From Komagataeibacter diospyri (GTDB lineage: Bacteria; Pseudomonadota; Alphaproteobacteria; Acetobacterales; Acetobacteraceae), in the NCBI RefSeq assembly GCF_006538165.1, contig NZ_BDLU01000056.1:31113-95112 (forward strand): DNA of 64,000 nucleotides. The letters are read 5' to 3'. Every line of letters begins with the position of its first letter. Positions within the stretch are counted from its first letter, which is position 1. The notes under the pieces are model-generated. The model searched no databases. It had not been told where the DNA came from and saw only the letters and a list, made by a program, of their open reading frames with translations. Shown in pieces: positions 9,097 to 18,200 of the stretch. Position numbers and translations under genes: made by a program.

Positions 9097-10098
9097 TCAC
9101 ATGCGTGAGGTGCGCCGTTTGTAGGTACGGTAGCCCATCCGTCCCAGAATTTTCATGACCGGCAGGCTTAGGTTGAGCAGCCCCTGGGACGCCAGGCAGG
9201 CATGGGTGAACAGTTTGTCAAAGACGGAACTGAAGATTTCCCGGCTGTTACGTTCGCAGCATTCCAGGATCCGTTGCGCCGTGACATCGGGTTCCTGTGG
9301 CTGGTCAATGAAATTGTATATTGACCCGCCTGCATCCATTTCATGGCGCAGCATGGGTGTATTGACGCTGGCGGGATATATGGATGACACCTGTATGCGC
9401 CGGGGACGCAGTTCCTGTTCCAGCGCACGGGCAAAACCGCGCAGGCCGAATTTGGCCGCCGTGTAGACACTGCTGCCCGCCAGCGGAAAAACCGCCGCCA
9501 TGGAATTGACGAATACGATATGTCCACCGCGTCGCATCGCTGGCAGCAGGGCATTAGTCAGTTCAATGGGGGCGGTCAGGTCCACCGTGATCTGGTCGGC
9601 GATTTCCTGCGTGCCCATCTGGCCAACCGGTCGGGGTGTGATGATGCCTGCGCAATGCACGATAACGTCCAGTTGCGGCGCATGCTGGATAATTGTTCTG
9701 GCAGCGTTGCATATGCTGTCCATATTGGTCAGGTCGCATACAACCGGCATGACGCCGGGCATGTTCACCTGTGCCTGTCGGGATAATATGATTACTCGAT
9801 AGCCGCGCCCGATCATGCGACGTACCAGTGCCTGCCCAATGCCACCGGTTGCCCCTGTCACGACGGCGACCCTGTCTGTCGCTGGCTTGCAGGTTCTGTC
9901 GTTTAAATAACTCTTTTCCAATGAACTACATACTTCCCTGACCGCAATATCCTGTCGTAGCGCCTGATACGCGCCAGACCCGACATTCTGCAAGGGCTTT
10001 TCCCTGCGGTGCAAGGGAATGCCTGCCCCTTGTCTGACCTTGTTCATGATATCTGTAATAAAATGATACGTCGATAACCCTTCACTCCTCTGCATCAA
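9097..10098 (-). CDS. short-chain dehydrogenase/reductase
   Basis: NAD(P)-dependent oxidoreductase of the SDR superfamily. The cofactor motif TGATGGIGQ is followed by HCAGI, the catalytic serine in NSMAAVFPL and the YTAAK pair (Tyr and Lys). The Rossmann core begins only around residue 76. The 75 residues before it do not match the family, so the true start may be downstream, for example near residue 68. The C-terminal third is basic and hydrophobic (SLPVMKILGRMGY), as in SDR proteins that touch the membrane. Substrate unknown. The upstream DNA is AT-rich. Confidence 0.85.
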   Translation of the reverse strand: MMQRSEGLSTYHFITDIMNKVRQGAGIPLHRREKPLQNVGSGAYQALRQDIAVREVCSSLEKSYLNDRTCKPATDRVAVVTGATGGIGQALVRRMIGRGYRVIILSRQAQVNMPGVMPVVCDLTNMDSICNAARTIIQHAPQLDVIVHCAGIITPRPVGQMGTQEIADQITVDLTAPIELTNALLPAMRRGGHIVFVNSMAAVFPLAGSSVYTAAKFGLRGFARALEQELRPRRIQVSSIYPASVNTPMLRHEMDAGGSIYNFIDQPQEPDVTAQRILECCERNSREIFSSVFDKLFTHACLASQGLLNLSLPVMKILGRMGYRTYKRRTSRM

Positions 10099-10306
10099 TA
10101 TACCGGCATATGCTGGCAGGGCCTGATGGTATTATACTGTATTATTGTTATGCCCGATACGAACAGTGCCAGACGCGGTTGGCGCGTCGGAAGCAGGCGG
10201 CCCGTCTCCGTGAATAAGGAATTATCCTGAGATAACGGACCAGAAAAGGGAATTTTATACCATAATTTACAATCGTATTTACATTTTACCAAGGTTTATG
10301 AATGTA

Positions 10307-10594
10307 ATGTCAATTGTATATCTATATGAATTCAGGTCTTCCCATGAAGATGATCCTGTAGATTCGTCAATCTGTCTCGAAAAAATTCGTGATGCATTAC
10401 CCGGAACCATGACCATTTTGAAGTGGAGGTCGGATAAGAGGGATACGGATGTCGAAATACTGCCAGTGTATGGAAGAACAGATCATCGGCATCCGGAAAG
10501 AACATTACGCAAATTTTTGTCGGAATTCTGTTTGTGCATACTGATTATTAAATTAAAACAAAATATTATTAGTAAAAATCATCCTTTACTGTAG
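10307..10594 (+). CDS. doubtful small ORF
   Basis: An open frame of 95 codons in AT-rich DNA, with AAGG 12 bp upstream of the ATG at 10307 (another in-frame ATG lies at 10298). The predicted product is charged, with a short hydrophobic stretch near the end (CLCILIIKL). Its 3' end overlaps the end of the lytic transglycosylase gene on the other strand. I recognise no family. It may be spurious; it is listed because nothing else occupies 10.1-10.6 kb. Confidence 0.25.
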   Translation: MSIVYLYEFRSSHEDDPVDSSICLEKIRDALPGTMTILKWRSDKRDTDVEILPVYGRTDHRHPERTLRKFLSEFCLCILIIKLKQNIISKNHPLL

Positions 10595-12229
10595 GGATGT
10601 TTCCGATTCCAGCGGCAGATTGGCTTTCTTGCCTTCAGCCAGCAGGTCAAGGCTTATGGGACGGCGATTGAGCTTTTCTGAATACATCCAGCTATGGAGA
10701 AGTACTGTCTCGATCCAGTTCCGGATCCTGGGGTTGGGAATGGCCTCCAGAAAGGCCAGAGACTCATTGTTGCTGTGTTCGGAGGCATTCCAGTGGGCCA
10801 CTGCGGTATGGCCGACTGCATAACTGGCCAGCAGGCGGATAAGATGATTGTTGATCTGCCCGTCCCGGGCAAGTGCCATCAGGTAACGCTGCCCGACCTG
10901 CAGATTGATGGAAGGATTACTTAAATCCTCCTTTTGGCCGCCGACGAAATTTGCGGCTGTACGCGGCATGAGCTGCATAAGTCCCCTTGCACCACTTCTG
11001 GAGACGACCGTGGGCTGAAAGCGCGACTCAATGGAAACAATTCCATAAATAAGCGCCGGATCCACCACAAACCCGCCGCGTGGGGTAAAATGCTGCGGTA
11101 GGTCAATAGTGTGACCAGGAACAAGTTTGCTGGTACCCGCGCGGCTGGCTGCTGCATCGGATGTTTCGGCCGCGTCCCCGACTGCGTGTGCAATCAGCCC
11201 TATGGATTGGCGCGCATTGGTATTTTCTGCACTCACCCAGTCAGTGCGCAGTTCGGCCTCGGCTAAATCCACGCGGCCAACCTGAAGAAGCGCCAGGGCA
11301 CGGTGGCCTGCGGGCCGCGCGGAAACCGCACTGACATCAACAACCGTGGGCACGCCCGCATCATACATCTGTGCGCCGTTTTTATTGAGGGCATGGCGTG
11401 CAAGCACCCCATAAAAGCAGTCTTTGCAACGGGCGCTTTGTACCAGCCAGCGCAAGGCATCTTTCGTATTGCCAGTATGCCCGCTTACACGACCTGCCCA
11501 CCAGGAAGCAGCGCTACGTAAATCTCTGGAACCGTTATCAGCATTGGCAGCCAATGCGAACAGGAGCTGTGCCTGCTGCATCTTCCCCAGCCGCCAGGCA
11601 GACAGGCCTGCATAAAATGCCACCTTGCCGCTCACGTCCCTAAGGACGGATGTGGGCATGGCCTTGCTGAGAACGACCTGATCGTGTCCCTGTATATAAA
11701 GATTTTGTGCATCCGCTGCGTTGATGGTGTCCCCGGATGTACCATTTCCACTGACAGGTGCTGTTGCCGGGGATCGCGTTGATGTATTCGCCGGCAGATC
11801 GGTGCGGGATTCCAGCAATGCCCGCATCATGGGGGCTGAGGGAAGGTCCTGGTAATGCACCAGCCAGTCTTCCAGCATGGGTGTCGCACAGGCATATGAT
11901 GTATGAATGCACCGTTCAGCCAGCACAGTGCCGGTCAGGCTGTTATCCTTCAGTTGTTTCAGCAGGACATCTGCCTGTCTAAAATTGCCGGCGGACTGAT
12001 CTGCAAAAGCTGTGCGGATACGGGAGGCGTCACTTGGGGAAAGCGGATGGAATAGGGCGGTCTGTCCTTGTTTTGTGGGGACGGCTACGGCAACTTCATC
12101 CACCAGCGATGAATGATCTGAAATATCAGACGCCTGGCAAGATACCGTTTCTAAAGAAAAAATAGAAATAAAAGCAATGGCGGATAGAGTTGCCGACCTG
12201 TTTTTTAAATGTTGCAAAATATACCGCAT
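10586..12229 (-). CDS. soluble lytic murein transglycosylase-like protein
   Basis: Exported peptidoglycan-cleaving enzyme of about 547 residues. From the ATG at 12229 there is a signal peptide (basic YILQHLKNRS, hydrophobic AIAFISIFSL, cleavage near SCQA). A long helical repeat region follows, as in Slt70, and then a C-terminal SLT catalytic domain. The catalytic Glu lies in SIESRF and is followed by GARGLMQLMP and LASYAVG, all hallmarks of the family. The domain should cut between MurNAc and GlcNAc with 1,6-anhydro product formation. The frame is open to 12637 but the extra part is Arg-rich and not protein-like; a GTG about 17 codons upstream is an alternative start. No strong ribosome site is visible. 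Confidence 0.85.
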   Translation of the reverse strand: MRYILQHLKNRSATLSAIAFISIFSLETVSCQASDISDHSSLVDEVAVAVPTKQGQTALFHPLSPSDASRIRTAFADQSAGNFRQADVLLKQLKDNSLTGTVLAERCIHTSYACATPMLEDWLVHYQDLPSAPMMRALLESRTDLPANTSTRSPATAPVSGNGTSGDTINAADAQNLYIQGHDQVVLSKAMPTSVLRDVSGKVAFYAGLSAWRLGKMQQAQLLFALAANADNGSRDLRSAASWWAGRVSGHTGNTKDALRWLVQSARCKDCFYGVLARHALNKNGAQMYDAGVPTVVDVSAVSARPAGHRALALLQVGRVDLAEAELRTDWVSAENTNARQSIGLIAHAVGDAAETSDAAASRAGTSKLVPGHTIDLPQHFTPRGGFVVDPALIYGIVSIESRFQPTVVSRSGARGLMQLMPRTAANFVGGQKEDLSNPSINLQVGQRYLMALARDGQINNHLIRLLASYAVGHTAVAHWNASEHSNNESLAFLEAIPNPRIRNWIETVLLHSWMYSEKLNRRPISLDLLAEGKKANLPLESETSLQ

Positions 12230-13457
12230 AATTTTTGGCAATAACAGATATTTTAAAATGAATAAACACCAGAATTTCACTCTGTCGGTCTGGCCTCTGT
12301 CGGGGCCTGATTGCAGTCTGTAACAGCCCGTCGTTCTCGCCCTGCGTTGCGACCAGATGTCCGCGGCGGCAGGCCGATCCCGGGCGGGTTGCCGGTGTCT
12401 TTCGCCGTTTTGCCGGAATGGTGGGATGCGTCTCCATGTTCGTGATATGCTCATGAAGCGCATGCAAGATCTTTCCCTATAGCTACCGCCCGGTGGGGAA
12501 CGCCGGGAAAGGTGTTGCGTATGATGAAAGCCCTCAGTGGTTCGTGCGTCTGCACCAGGCTCCGGTTCGCCATTCCATAACGCCGGAAAAAACAACCGAT
12601 ATCCTATGCCGCAGATCCTGTGGCGGTGTCCTGCCACAAAAACGTATCATCGCAATCAGAGGTTCCCACATCGCCCCTGCTTCGTAAGATTGGCGACAGC
12701 CATACGGCTAACGATGCGTTCAGCGACCAGATGGGCACCCGGTTGCAAAAAGATTTTCAGAATGACGGTAGAGGCTACGCCATGCCAGGCGCTCTTAACA
12801 CTGTCCGTCAGGCGCAGGCGGCCGTTGCCCAGCGTAACCACTGGATACAGTGGGATTGGCATCTGGCCATGGGCGGATTTGGGCCACCCTGATGGACCGG
12901 GCAATGCTCTATTCTTGCCTGGAGTGTCCGCAACTCGCCAATCGCTGTGAAGGACCATGTTCACCTGCTGAAGTCATGTTACCAGCAGGATAAATTGCCA
13001 TTGTGGCATTGATCGGTAGTCTGGGGGGGAATTCAACCAGCTATATTTTTTATGATTTCTGGAACCGGCATTTCTGCTTTCTTTTTCTAGCCAGTGCAGA
13101 TGTCAGTTATTCGGTTGGTCGACAGTTGCCCGAAGGAGATCAGCCCTGTTTGCGTAAATGGATGATTGGCGGCGGTATCGGGACTTCATATTCATTGCGA
13201 TGCCCTTGATGCTGACAGAGGTCACAGAATGCGTACGAGATACCATTAAGGAGAAGATTGGAGGGGTGCGTAAGCGGCCAATGCGGGCACCTGTCCGACG
13301 CAGATATTGTATCGCTGTAGAGCTTGCTAGGTATTATGCACGGACGGCAGATAATACCATGCACGTCACGCATACCCTGCGATATGTCACTACATCATAA
13401 AAAACTGTAATGCCGTGCGCAGCTAAATGGTCAATTTTATGGGGAAAATATAGAATA
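12230..13457. other. 1.2 kb region without a clear gene
   Basis: Several short frames overlap on both strands (for example 12620-12892 plus, 12656-12964 minus, 13003-13209 plus, 13158-13400 plus), and none shows a recognisable domain or a good ribosome site. The composition varies, with GC-rich 12.3-12.9 kb followed by AT-rich 13.0-13.45 kb. It could be decayed genes or the remains of inserted DNA next to the tRNA-Ser gene. I see no transposase remnant and no direct repeat of the tRNA 3' end. Confidence 0.5.
12892..12993 (+). CDS. possible 33-residue four-cysteine miniprotein
   Basis: ATG at 12892 and TAA at 12991 enclose 33 codons. The product contains CLECPQLANRCEGPC, a C-x2-C-x6-C-x3-C pattern like a small zinc knuckle. 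The upstream sequence has no convincing ribosome site. Coding status is uncertain; it is listed because the cysteine spacing is suggestive. Confidence 0.2.
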   Translation: MDRAMLYSCLECPQLANRCEGPCSPAEVMLPAG

Positions 13458-13548
13458 TGGCGGAGAGAGTGGGATTCGAACCCACGGTACGCTATTAACG
13501 TACACACGCTTTCCAAGCGTGCGCCTTAAGCCGCTCGGCCATCTCTCC
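13458..13548 (-). tRNA. tRNA-Ser (anticodon GGA)
   Basis: Read on the minus strand: acceptor GGAGAGA pairs with TCTCTCC, discriminator G and encoded CCA (13458-13460). The long variable arm (GTGTACGTTAATAGCGTAC) is typical of class II serine tRNAs. The anticodon loop TTGGAAA reads TCC/TCT. T-arm GTGGGTTCGAATCCCAC. Confidence 0.96.
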
Positions 13549-13693
13549 AGCCGGTACCAGACTATATTCCATCCTGTCGGGATGGCAGGGTCCGATGCGT
13601 GCGGAACATATCACCAATTTTTATTGGCGCAAGTGGAAAACGCCATGTCCGTCCAACCTGTCACAATTATGGTGTGACAGGTCGGGACAGGGG

Positions 13694-15499
13694 TTACTGG
13701 TCCATCTTCAGTGCGGCGAGGAAGGCGCTCTGCGGAATTTCGACCTTGCCGAACTGACGCATGCGCTTTTTGCCTTCCTTCTGCTTTTCCAGCAGCTTGC
13801 GCTTGCGCGAAATGTCGCCGCCATAACATTTTGCCGTCACATCCTTGGACATGGCGCCAATGGTCTCACGCGCAATGATCCGGCTGCCGATCGCGGCCTG
13901 CACCGCAATCTTGAACAGCTGGCGGGGGATCAGTTCCTTCAGCTTGGCGCAGATGGAGCGCCCGCGCGTTTCGGCTGCCGAGCGGTGGGCGATGAATGAC
14001 AGGGCATCCACCGGCTCCTGATTGACAAGGATGGAAATGCGCACGAGGTCGCTCTCCTCATACCCGTCCATCTGGTAATCGAAGCTGGCGTAACCGCGCG
14101 TGACCGATTTCAGGCGGTCGTAGAAGTCGAATACGACCTCGTTCAGCGGCAGGCGATAGACCGCCATGGCGCGGTTGCCGACATAGGTCAGGTCTTCCTG
14201 CGCGCCGCGCCGTTCACTGCACAGGGTCAGCACCGCGCCAAGGTATTCGTCAGGCACCATGATCGTTGCCTTGATCCATGGCTCCTCGATTTTCTCGATC
14301 AGCGACAGGTCGGGCATGTCGGCGGGGTTGTGCAGTTCCGCCGTTTCCCCATTGGTCAGCTGCATCTTGTAGACAACAGAAGGGGCGGTCGCGATCAGGT
14401 CGAGATTGAACTCGCGGCTCAGGCGTTCCTGGATGATTTCAAGATGCAGCAACCCCAGGAATCCGCAGCGGAAGCCAAAACCGAGTGCCGCGGAAGTCTC
14501 GGCTTCGTAATGGAAGGAGGCATCATTCAGCCGCAGCTTGGAGAGGCTGTCGCGCAGTTTCTCAAAATCATCGGCCACGACCGGATAAAGGCCGCACCAC
14601 ACCACAGGAATGGAGGGCTTGAAGCCCGCCAGGGGGTCGCTGGCCGGACGGCGGTCATCGGTAATGGTGTCGCCCACGTTGGTGTCGGCCACGGTCTTGA
14701 TGGCGGCGTTGATGTAACCGATTTCACCCGGGCCGAGTTCGTCCACGTTGGTCATGCGCGGGGCGAACACGCCCACCTGATCCACCTGGTGGACCACGCC
14801 GGTGGACATCATGCGGATGCGCATGCCGCGTTTCAGGCGACCTTCCTTCACGCGTACCAGCGTGATGACACCCAGATAGGGGTCGTACCAGCTATCAACC
14901 AGCAGCGCCTTGAGCGGAGCCTCCGCATCGCCGGTGGGGGGCGGCAGGCGCTTGACCAGCGCTTCCAGAACGGCCTCGATGTTCAGGCCGGTCTTGGCCG
15001 AAACCTCAACCGCGTCATCGGCGGGGATGCCGACGACTTCCTCAATCTGTTCCTTCACGCGCGCGCAGTCGGCGGCGGGCAGGTCTACCTTGTTGAGGAC
15101 CGGCACGATTTCATGGTTGGCGTCGATGGCCTGGTACACGTTGGCCAGTGTCTGTGCTTCCACCCCCTGTGACGCATCGACCACCAGCAGCGACCCCTCG
15201 CACGCGGCAAGCGATCGGCTGACCTCATACGCGAAATCCACATGGCCCGGCGTGTCCATGAGATTCAGGACATACGTCTTGCCATCTTCGGCAGGGTAGG
15301 ACAGACGCACGGTCTGCGCCTTGATGGTGATGCCTCGTTCACGTTCCAGATCCATGTTGTCCAGAACCTGGTTGGTCATTTCCCGCTGTGTCAGCGCGCC
15401 GCATGCCTGGATCAGGCGGTCGGCCAGGGTGGATTTCCCATGGTCGATATGCGCGATGATCGAGAAATTGCGGATCAGGGAGAGGGGCGTGTCGGTCAT
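13694..15499 (-). CDS. lepA: elongation factor 4 (LepA)
   Basis: Ribosomal GTPase of 601 residues, standard length, that back-translocates or remodels stalled ribosomes. GTPase motifs are clear: AHIDHGKST at residues 16-24, the switch region [15 protein letters not shown] at 82-89 and NKVD at 136-139. The LepA-specific C-terminal domain ends with a basic tail ([15 protein letters not shown]), as in orthologues. The ATG at 15499 gives the conserved N-terminus. It stands alone on the minus strand, with the tRNA-Ser gene 146 bp downstream. Confidence 0.98.
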   Translation of the reverse strand: MTDTPLSLIRNFSIIAHIDHGKSTLADRLIQACGALTQREMTNQVLDNMDLERERGITIKAQTVRLSYPAEDGKTYVLNLMDTPGHVDFAYEVSRSLAACEGSLLVVDASQGVEAQTLANVYQAIDANHEIVPVLNKVDLPAADCARVKEQIEEVVGIPADDAVEVSAKTGLNIEAVLEALVKRLPPPTGDAEAPLKALLVDSWYDPYLGVITLVRVKEGRLKRGMRIRMMSTGVVHQVDQVGVFAPRMTNVDELGPGEIGYINAAIKTVADTNVGDTITDDRRPASDPLAGFKPSIPVVWCGLYPVVADDFEKLRDSLSKLRLNDASFHYEAETSAALGFGFRCGFLGLLHLEIIQERLSREFNLDLIATAPSVVYKMQLTNGETAELHNPADMPDLSLIEKIEEPWIKATIMVPDEYLGAVLTLCSERRGAQEDLTYVGNRAMAVYRLPLNEVVFDFYDRLKSVTRGYASFDYQMDGYEESDLVRISILVNQEPVDALSFIAHRSAAETRGRSICAKLKELIPRQLFKIAVQAAIGSRIIARETIGAMSKDVTAKCYGGDISRKRKLLEKQKEGKKRMRQFGKVEIPQSAFLAALKMDQ

Positions 15500-15583
15500 G
15501 GGCGAGACATAGTGTAAATCGGGGAGAAAGTCAGCCGCTACCTGTCACGATAATACGGAAAATATCGCCGCCTGCACGCAATG

Positions 15584-16255
15584 TTACATGCAGGCCATCG
15601 TAATGCGGTGGATACGGGTCGCGCCGTCAACGATGATTTCCTCCCCCTCGATCGCGGCCAGTCCCTTTATGCGCACCAGTTCATGCAGGGGGGCGGTTAC
15701 CGGCGCATCGTGCCAGCGTTCGGCCACCAGCCCGCAGCATGATGTGCCCTGCGGGGTATGAAGCAGGACACGGTCATTCACACGGATGGCGGCGGTAGGG
15801 GAAATGACCAGCGTGCCGCCCTTGCGGAAGATCGGTTCCATGGTGTCGCAATCCACATGCACGGCATAGGAATGGTGGTCGGCCATGCCATGGAATTCCC
15901 ACTTTTCCCACCGTTCGCCATCTGGCAGCCCGGTTTCGTCAAACAGTTCGGGGTGGGCAAGCTGCGAGAAGGGGGCGATCCTGAGATGGGAATGATGGGC
16001 CTTGCTCGATACCTCGGGATCGTGGTGGCCAGACAGCAGGCGACTGAACCCTTCAAACGAAATGCCCGTGGCCGACAGTGTGCGTGCAAGGCTTTCCGTT
16101 CCGGGCCAGCGGGGACGGCCCGATGATGTGATCCGTTTGGACGGATTGAAGGTCGTGCTGTCCAGTCCCGCCGCCCGTGCAAGGCCGGAAGGTGTCAGCC
16201 CCCGTTCTGCGGCCAGCCGGTCGATGGCGCGCCAGATGTCGTCATGGCTGATCAT
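15584..16255 (-). CDS. HTH regulator with S24/LexA-like domain, non-cleaving
   Basis: Protein of 223 residues. Residues 5-60 form an XRE-type helix-turn-helix (GLTPSGLARAAGLDSTTFN). The C-terminal half has the S24 peptidase/signal-peptidase-like fold as in phage repressors and LexA. The nucleophile motif, normally GDSMEP, reads CDTMEPIF, so Thr138 replaces the serine, and no lysine appears at the expected general-base position. Self-cleavage is therefore unlikely and the domain is probably used for dimerisation or ligand sensing. The start overlaps the stop of the gene before it by 4 bp (ATGA). There is no phage gene nearby, so this is a chromosomal regulator of unknown targets. Confidence 0.8.
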   Translation of the reverse strand: MISHDDIWRAIDRLAAERGLTPSGLARAAGLDSTTFNPSKRITSSGRPRWPGTESLARTLSATGISFEGFSRLLSGHHDPEVSSKAHHSHLRIAPFSQLAHPELFDETGLPDGERWEKWEFHGMADHHSYAVHVDCDTMEPIFRKGGTLVISPTAAIRVNDRVLLHTPQGTSCCGLVAERWHDAPVTAPLHELVRIKGLAAIEGEEIIVDGATRIHRITMACM

Positions 16256-16470
16256 GCGGGTAATTTCAGTATTTCGGTCCGGTGGCGGGCATCGCCCGCT
16301 CCGGTCAGGATGAAGCGGTCGTTTTCTTCGCTGCGCGCCAGTCCCATGTGGCTGAGCCGGTTCAGGCAGGGCGCATCGGGCACGTGGGCCGGGCGGCCGT
16401 CATGACCGCTCAGTTTCAGGCGGTGCAGGGCCGAACGACAGCATGTTTCAAGATAAGGTTCATTCCACAT
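16252..16470 (-). CDS. small hypothetical protein coupled to the S24-like regulator
   Basis: Seventy-two residues from the ATG at 16470 (a TTG at 16494 is an alternative). The sequence is His/Arg/Cys-containing with no transmembrane segment: an ETCC pair near residue 9 and a central LSHMGLARSEENDRFILTG that reads like a winged-helix strand-turn. That phrase and its length would suit a small DNA- or protein-binding accessory, but this is a guess. The 4-bp overlap with the regulator start argues that the two are made together. No family recognised. Confidence 0.55.
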   Translation of the reverse strand: MWNEPYLETCCRSALHRLKLSGHDGRPAHVPDAPCLNRLSHMGLARSEENDRFILTGAGDARHRTEILKLPA

Positions 16471-16779
16471 GGGACAGGGACCGCCAAGGAACAAGGTATG
16501 CGCACCGCCGTCTTTTCACGATGGATCGCGACCGGGGTTCAGGTATGGGCGTGTGTGCTTGTCCGTGTCACATAGTGGCATTATTACGGCATGTCCACCA
16601 TGCGTGGCGTGTTTGCCTGCGCCAGTAAGAAGGGTGGCATGTGTTACATGCGCTATGCATTGGCGAATTGATTACTATATTCAGGCATGAAGTGGGTGCG
16701 TTGTCATATTCCCGACCGGAATATGGTCTATGATTTTCGTAAAATTCATGTAGAAAACAATTGCTTCAAGGTCCTGTTG

Positions 16780-17247
16780 ATGAAATTCCATAAATATCTT
16801 CTTGCCCTGTCCCTTGCCGGTGCAACCGTGGGGGGAACCGTAGGGGCCATGGCGGCTGATTGCGACAATGGCCAGAACACTCCTGGCTGGGATCTGCTGG
16901 GCCGTGCGGCGCAGGCGGGCAATTGCGCGGATAGCCGCCTGCGGGACCGTCAGCAGAACCTCAAGCAGGATTACGATGACAGGGTGAACAGCCTGCATGA
17001 CAACACGGTTGGCCGTTGGGATAACGCCCGTGATGCGGAAAAGCAGAAGCTGGAGAGCGCACGCAGCCGTGTTGACGATAAAATCCAGAATGGTCGCGAC
17101 CGTCTGGATGCGATTCGCAATGCCCCGAAAAACCGTCTGGACAACCTGCGCAACGCAGGCAGTGCCGAACGCCAGCGCTGGGATGATCTGAAAAGCCAGA
17201 CCGGCTCCAGTCTCAATAATTTCCTGGGCGGTGGCAACAGCCAGTAA
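16780..17247 (+). CDS. exported coiled-coil protein, hypothetical
   Basis: About 155 residues, starting at ATG 16780 with AAGG upstream; the frame extends to 16687 but that part precedes a typical signal peptide (KFHKYLLALSLAGATVGGTVGA, cleavage after MAA). The mature protein starts with two cysteines (ADCDN and GNCADS), then forms a long, highly charged helix (RLRDRQQNLKQDYDDRVNSL), and ends in a Gly/Asn/Ser tail. The charged-helix layout resembles periplasmic stress or LEA-like proteins, but there is no named family I can assign. A strong terminator follows at 17307. Confidence 0.7.
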   Translation: MKFHKYLLALSLAGATVGGTVGAMAADCDNGQNTPGWDLLGRAAQAGNCADSRLRDRQQNLKQDYDDRVNSLHDNTVGRWDNARDAEKQKLESARSRVDDKIQNGRDRLDAIRNAPKNRLDNLRNAGSAERQRWDDLKSQTGSSLNNFLGGGNSQ

Positions 17248-17306
17248 AATATTGAACAGGTTCATGCCATCGGAATGCGGCCATGTCGGTCGCCCACCTT
17301 TTTCAG

Positions 17307-17338
17307 GGTCCGTTTCCGCAAGGGAACGGACCTTTTTT
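17307..17338 (+). terminator. intrinsic terminator
   Basis: GGTCCGTTTCC (17307-17317) pairs with GGGAACGGACC (17322-17332) around a GCAA loop, with one G-U pair, and is followed by TTTTTT (17333-17338). It ends the exported coiled-coil gene; the convergent gene stops right after it at 17340. Confidence 0.92.
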
Positions 17339-17339
17339 A

Positions 17340-18101
17340 TCAGGGGTGCGTGCTGACGCCCAGACGGAAGGCGAAGGCGCGTCCCTTCTGCACCGTGGCA
17401 TCGGGGCGTGGAGCAACCTCGACAAGGTAGAGGTCATCGCGCGGCACGGTCCATGACCACGTGACACCGGCATGGTTCATATGGGGGTCAATAACACGCA
17501 GTTCCAGCCCGTTAGCGGGGGCATCCAGCCGCGCTGTCACCTGCTCACCCTGATGCAGGCCGATGCGATATACGCATGTGCCACCCGCTTCCAGCATGCC
17601 CTGCCAGTTCAGCCGTCCGCCCGGTGGCAGGTCCTGTGGCTGGTTACAGAACGGTGGGTCGGCATCAAGGTTTTCAATCAGGGTCCGTACATCGGCAGGT
17701 TTGGTCAGCGGGACCGGGCCGATTGTGTAAAGTGAGAGCATGCCGGGGTTGAGCAGGCCAACCGTCATGTTACGTCCCCCCCGGTCAATCAGCAGCCATG
17801 CAGTGCGGCTGCCACCTTCATGCCGTCGGTTGCCGGTAATGAACAGGACGTCGCCCGCAGCCTCCAGCGGGCCTGCTACTTCCATGTTCCGGATGAAGCT
17901 GTCGTACTGTGCCCCCAGTGTCTGTTTCACGACGGTGGCCAGCGGCCCTTTTCCGAACAGGTCGGTATCAGGCGCGTAATGTCCGATGGCCGACGCCAGT
18001 TCGCGGCCCAGCGCAGTATCGGGATCAGCATGGGCAGGGGCTGCGGTCAGCAGCACCAGAAGGCTAAACAGGCAGAAGATGGAATGACGAAGTCTGAACA
18101 C
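17340..18101 (-). CDS. exported hypothetical protein, possible Ivy-like first domain
   Basis: Protein of 253 residues with a clear signal peptide (MFRLRHSIFCLFSLLVLLTAAPAHA). The first domain (residues ~30-135) runs through GAQYDSFIRNMEV, ITGNRRHEGGSRTAWLLID and NMTVGLL, an order reminiscent of the lysozyme-inhibitor Ivy fold, but the usual CKPHDC loop is absent. The second half (RLNWQGMLEAGGTCVYRIGL onwards) looks like a small beta-sandwich of the pre-peptidase C-terminal kind. Periplasmic or secreted. The similarity to Ivy is a pattern impression only. Its stop directly abuts the terminator of the convergent gene. Confidence 0.6.
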   Translation of the reverse strand: MFRLRHSIFCLFSLLVLLTAAPAHADPDTALGRELASAIGHYAPDTDLFGKGPLATVVKQTLGAQYDSFIRNMEVAGPLEAAGDVLFITGNRRHEGGSRTAWLLIDRGGRNMTVGLLNPGMLSLYTIGPVPLTKPADVRTLIENLDADPPFCNQPQDLPPGGRLNWQGMLEAGGTCVYRIGLHQGEQVTARLDAPANGLELRVIDPHMNHAGVTWSWTVPRDDLYLVEVAPRPDATVQKGRAFAFRLGVSTHP

Positions 18102-18126
18102 GGCAGTCCCGTCCTGTCATAGGGTC

Positions 18127-18161
18127 ATGAAAACAGACATGCCCGGCTGAAACCGGGCATG
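18127..18161 (-). terminator. probable terminator of the DEAD-box helicase gene
   Basis: On the minus strand CATGCCCGG-TTTCAG-CCGGGCATG (18161-18138) forms a perfect 9-bp stem followed by TCTGTTTTC. It lies 40 bp after the helicase stop and upstream of the next minus-strand gene. Confidence 0.75.
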
Positions 18162-18200
18162 AAAGAAACACAGCGTCTTTTATCGGGTTGCGTGCCGCGT

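Noticed and set aside
15584..16470. Prophage remnant suggested by a phage-repressor-like regulator
   Set aside because: No integrase, phage structural gene or attachment repeat nearby; the neighbours are chromosomal housekeeping genes.
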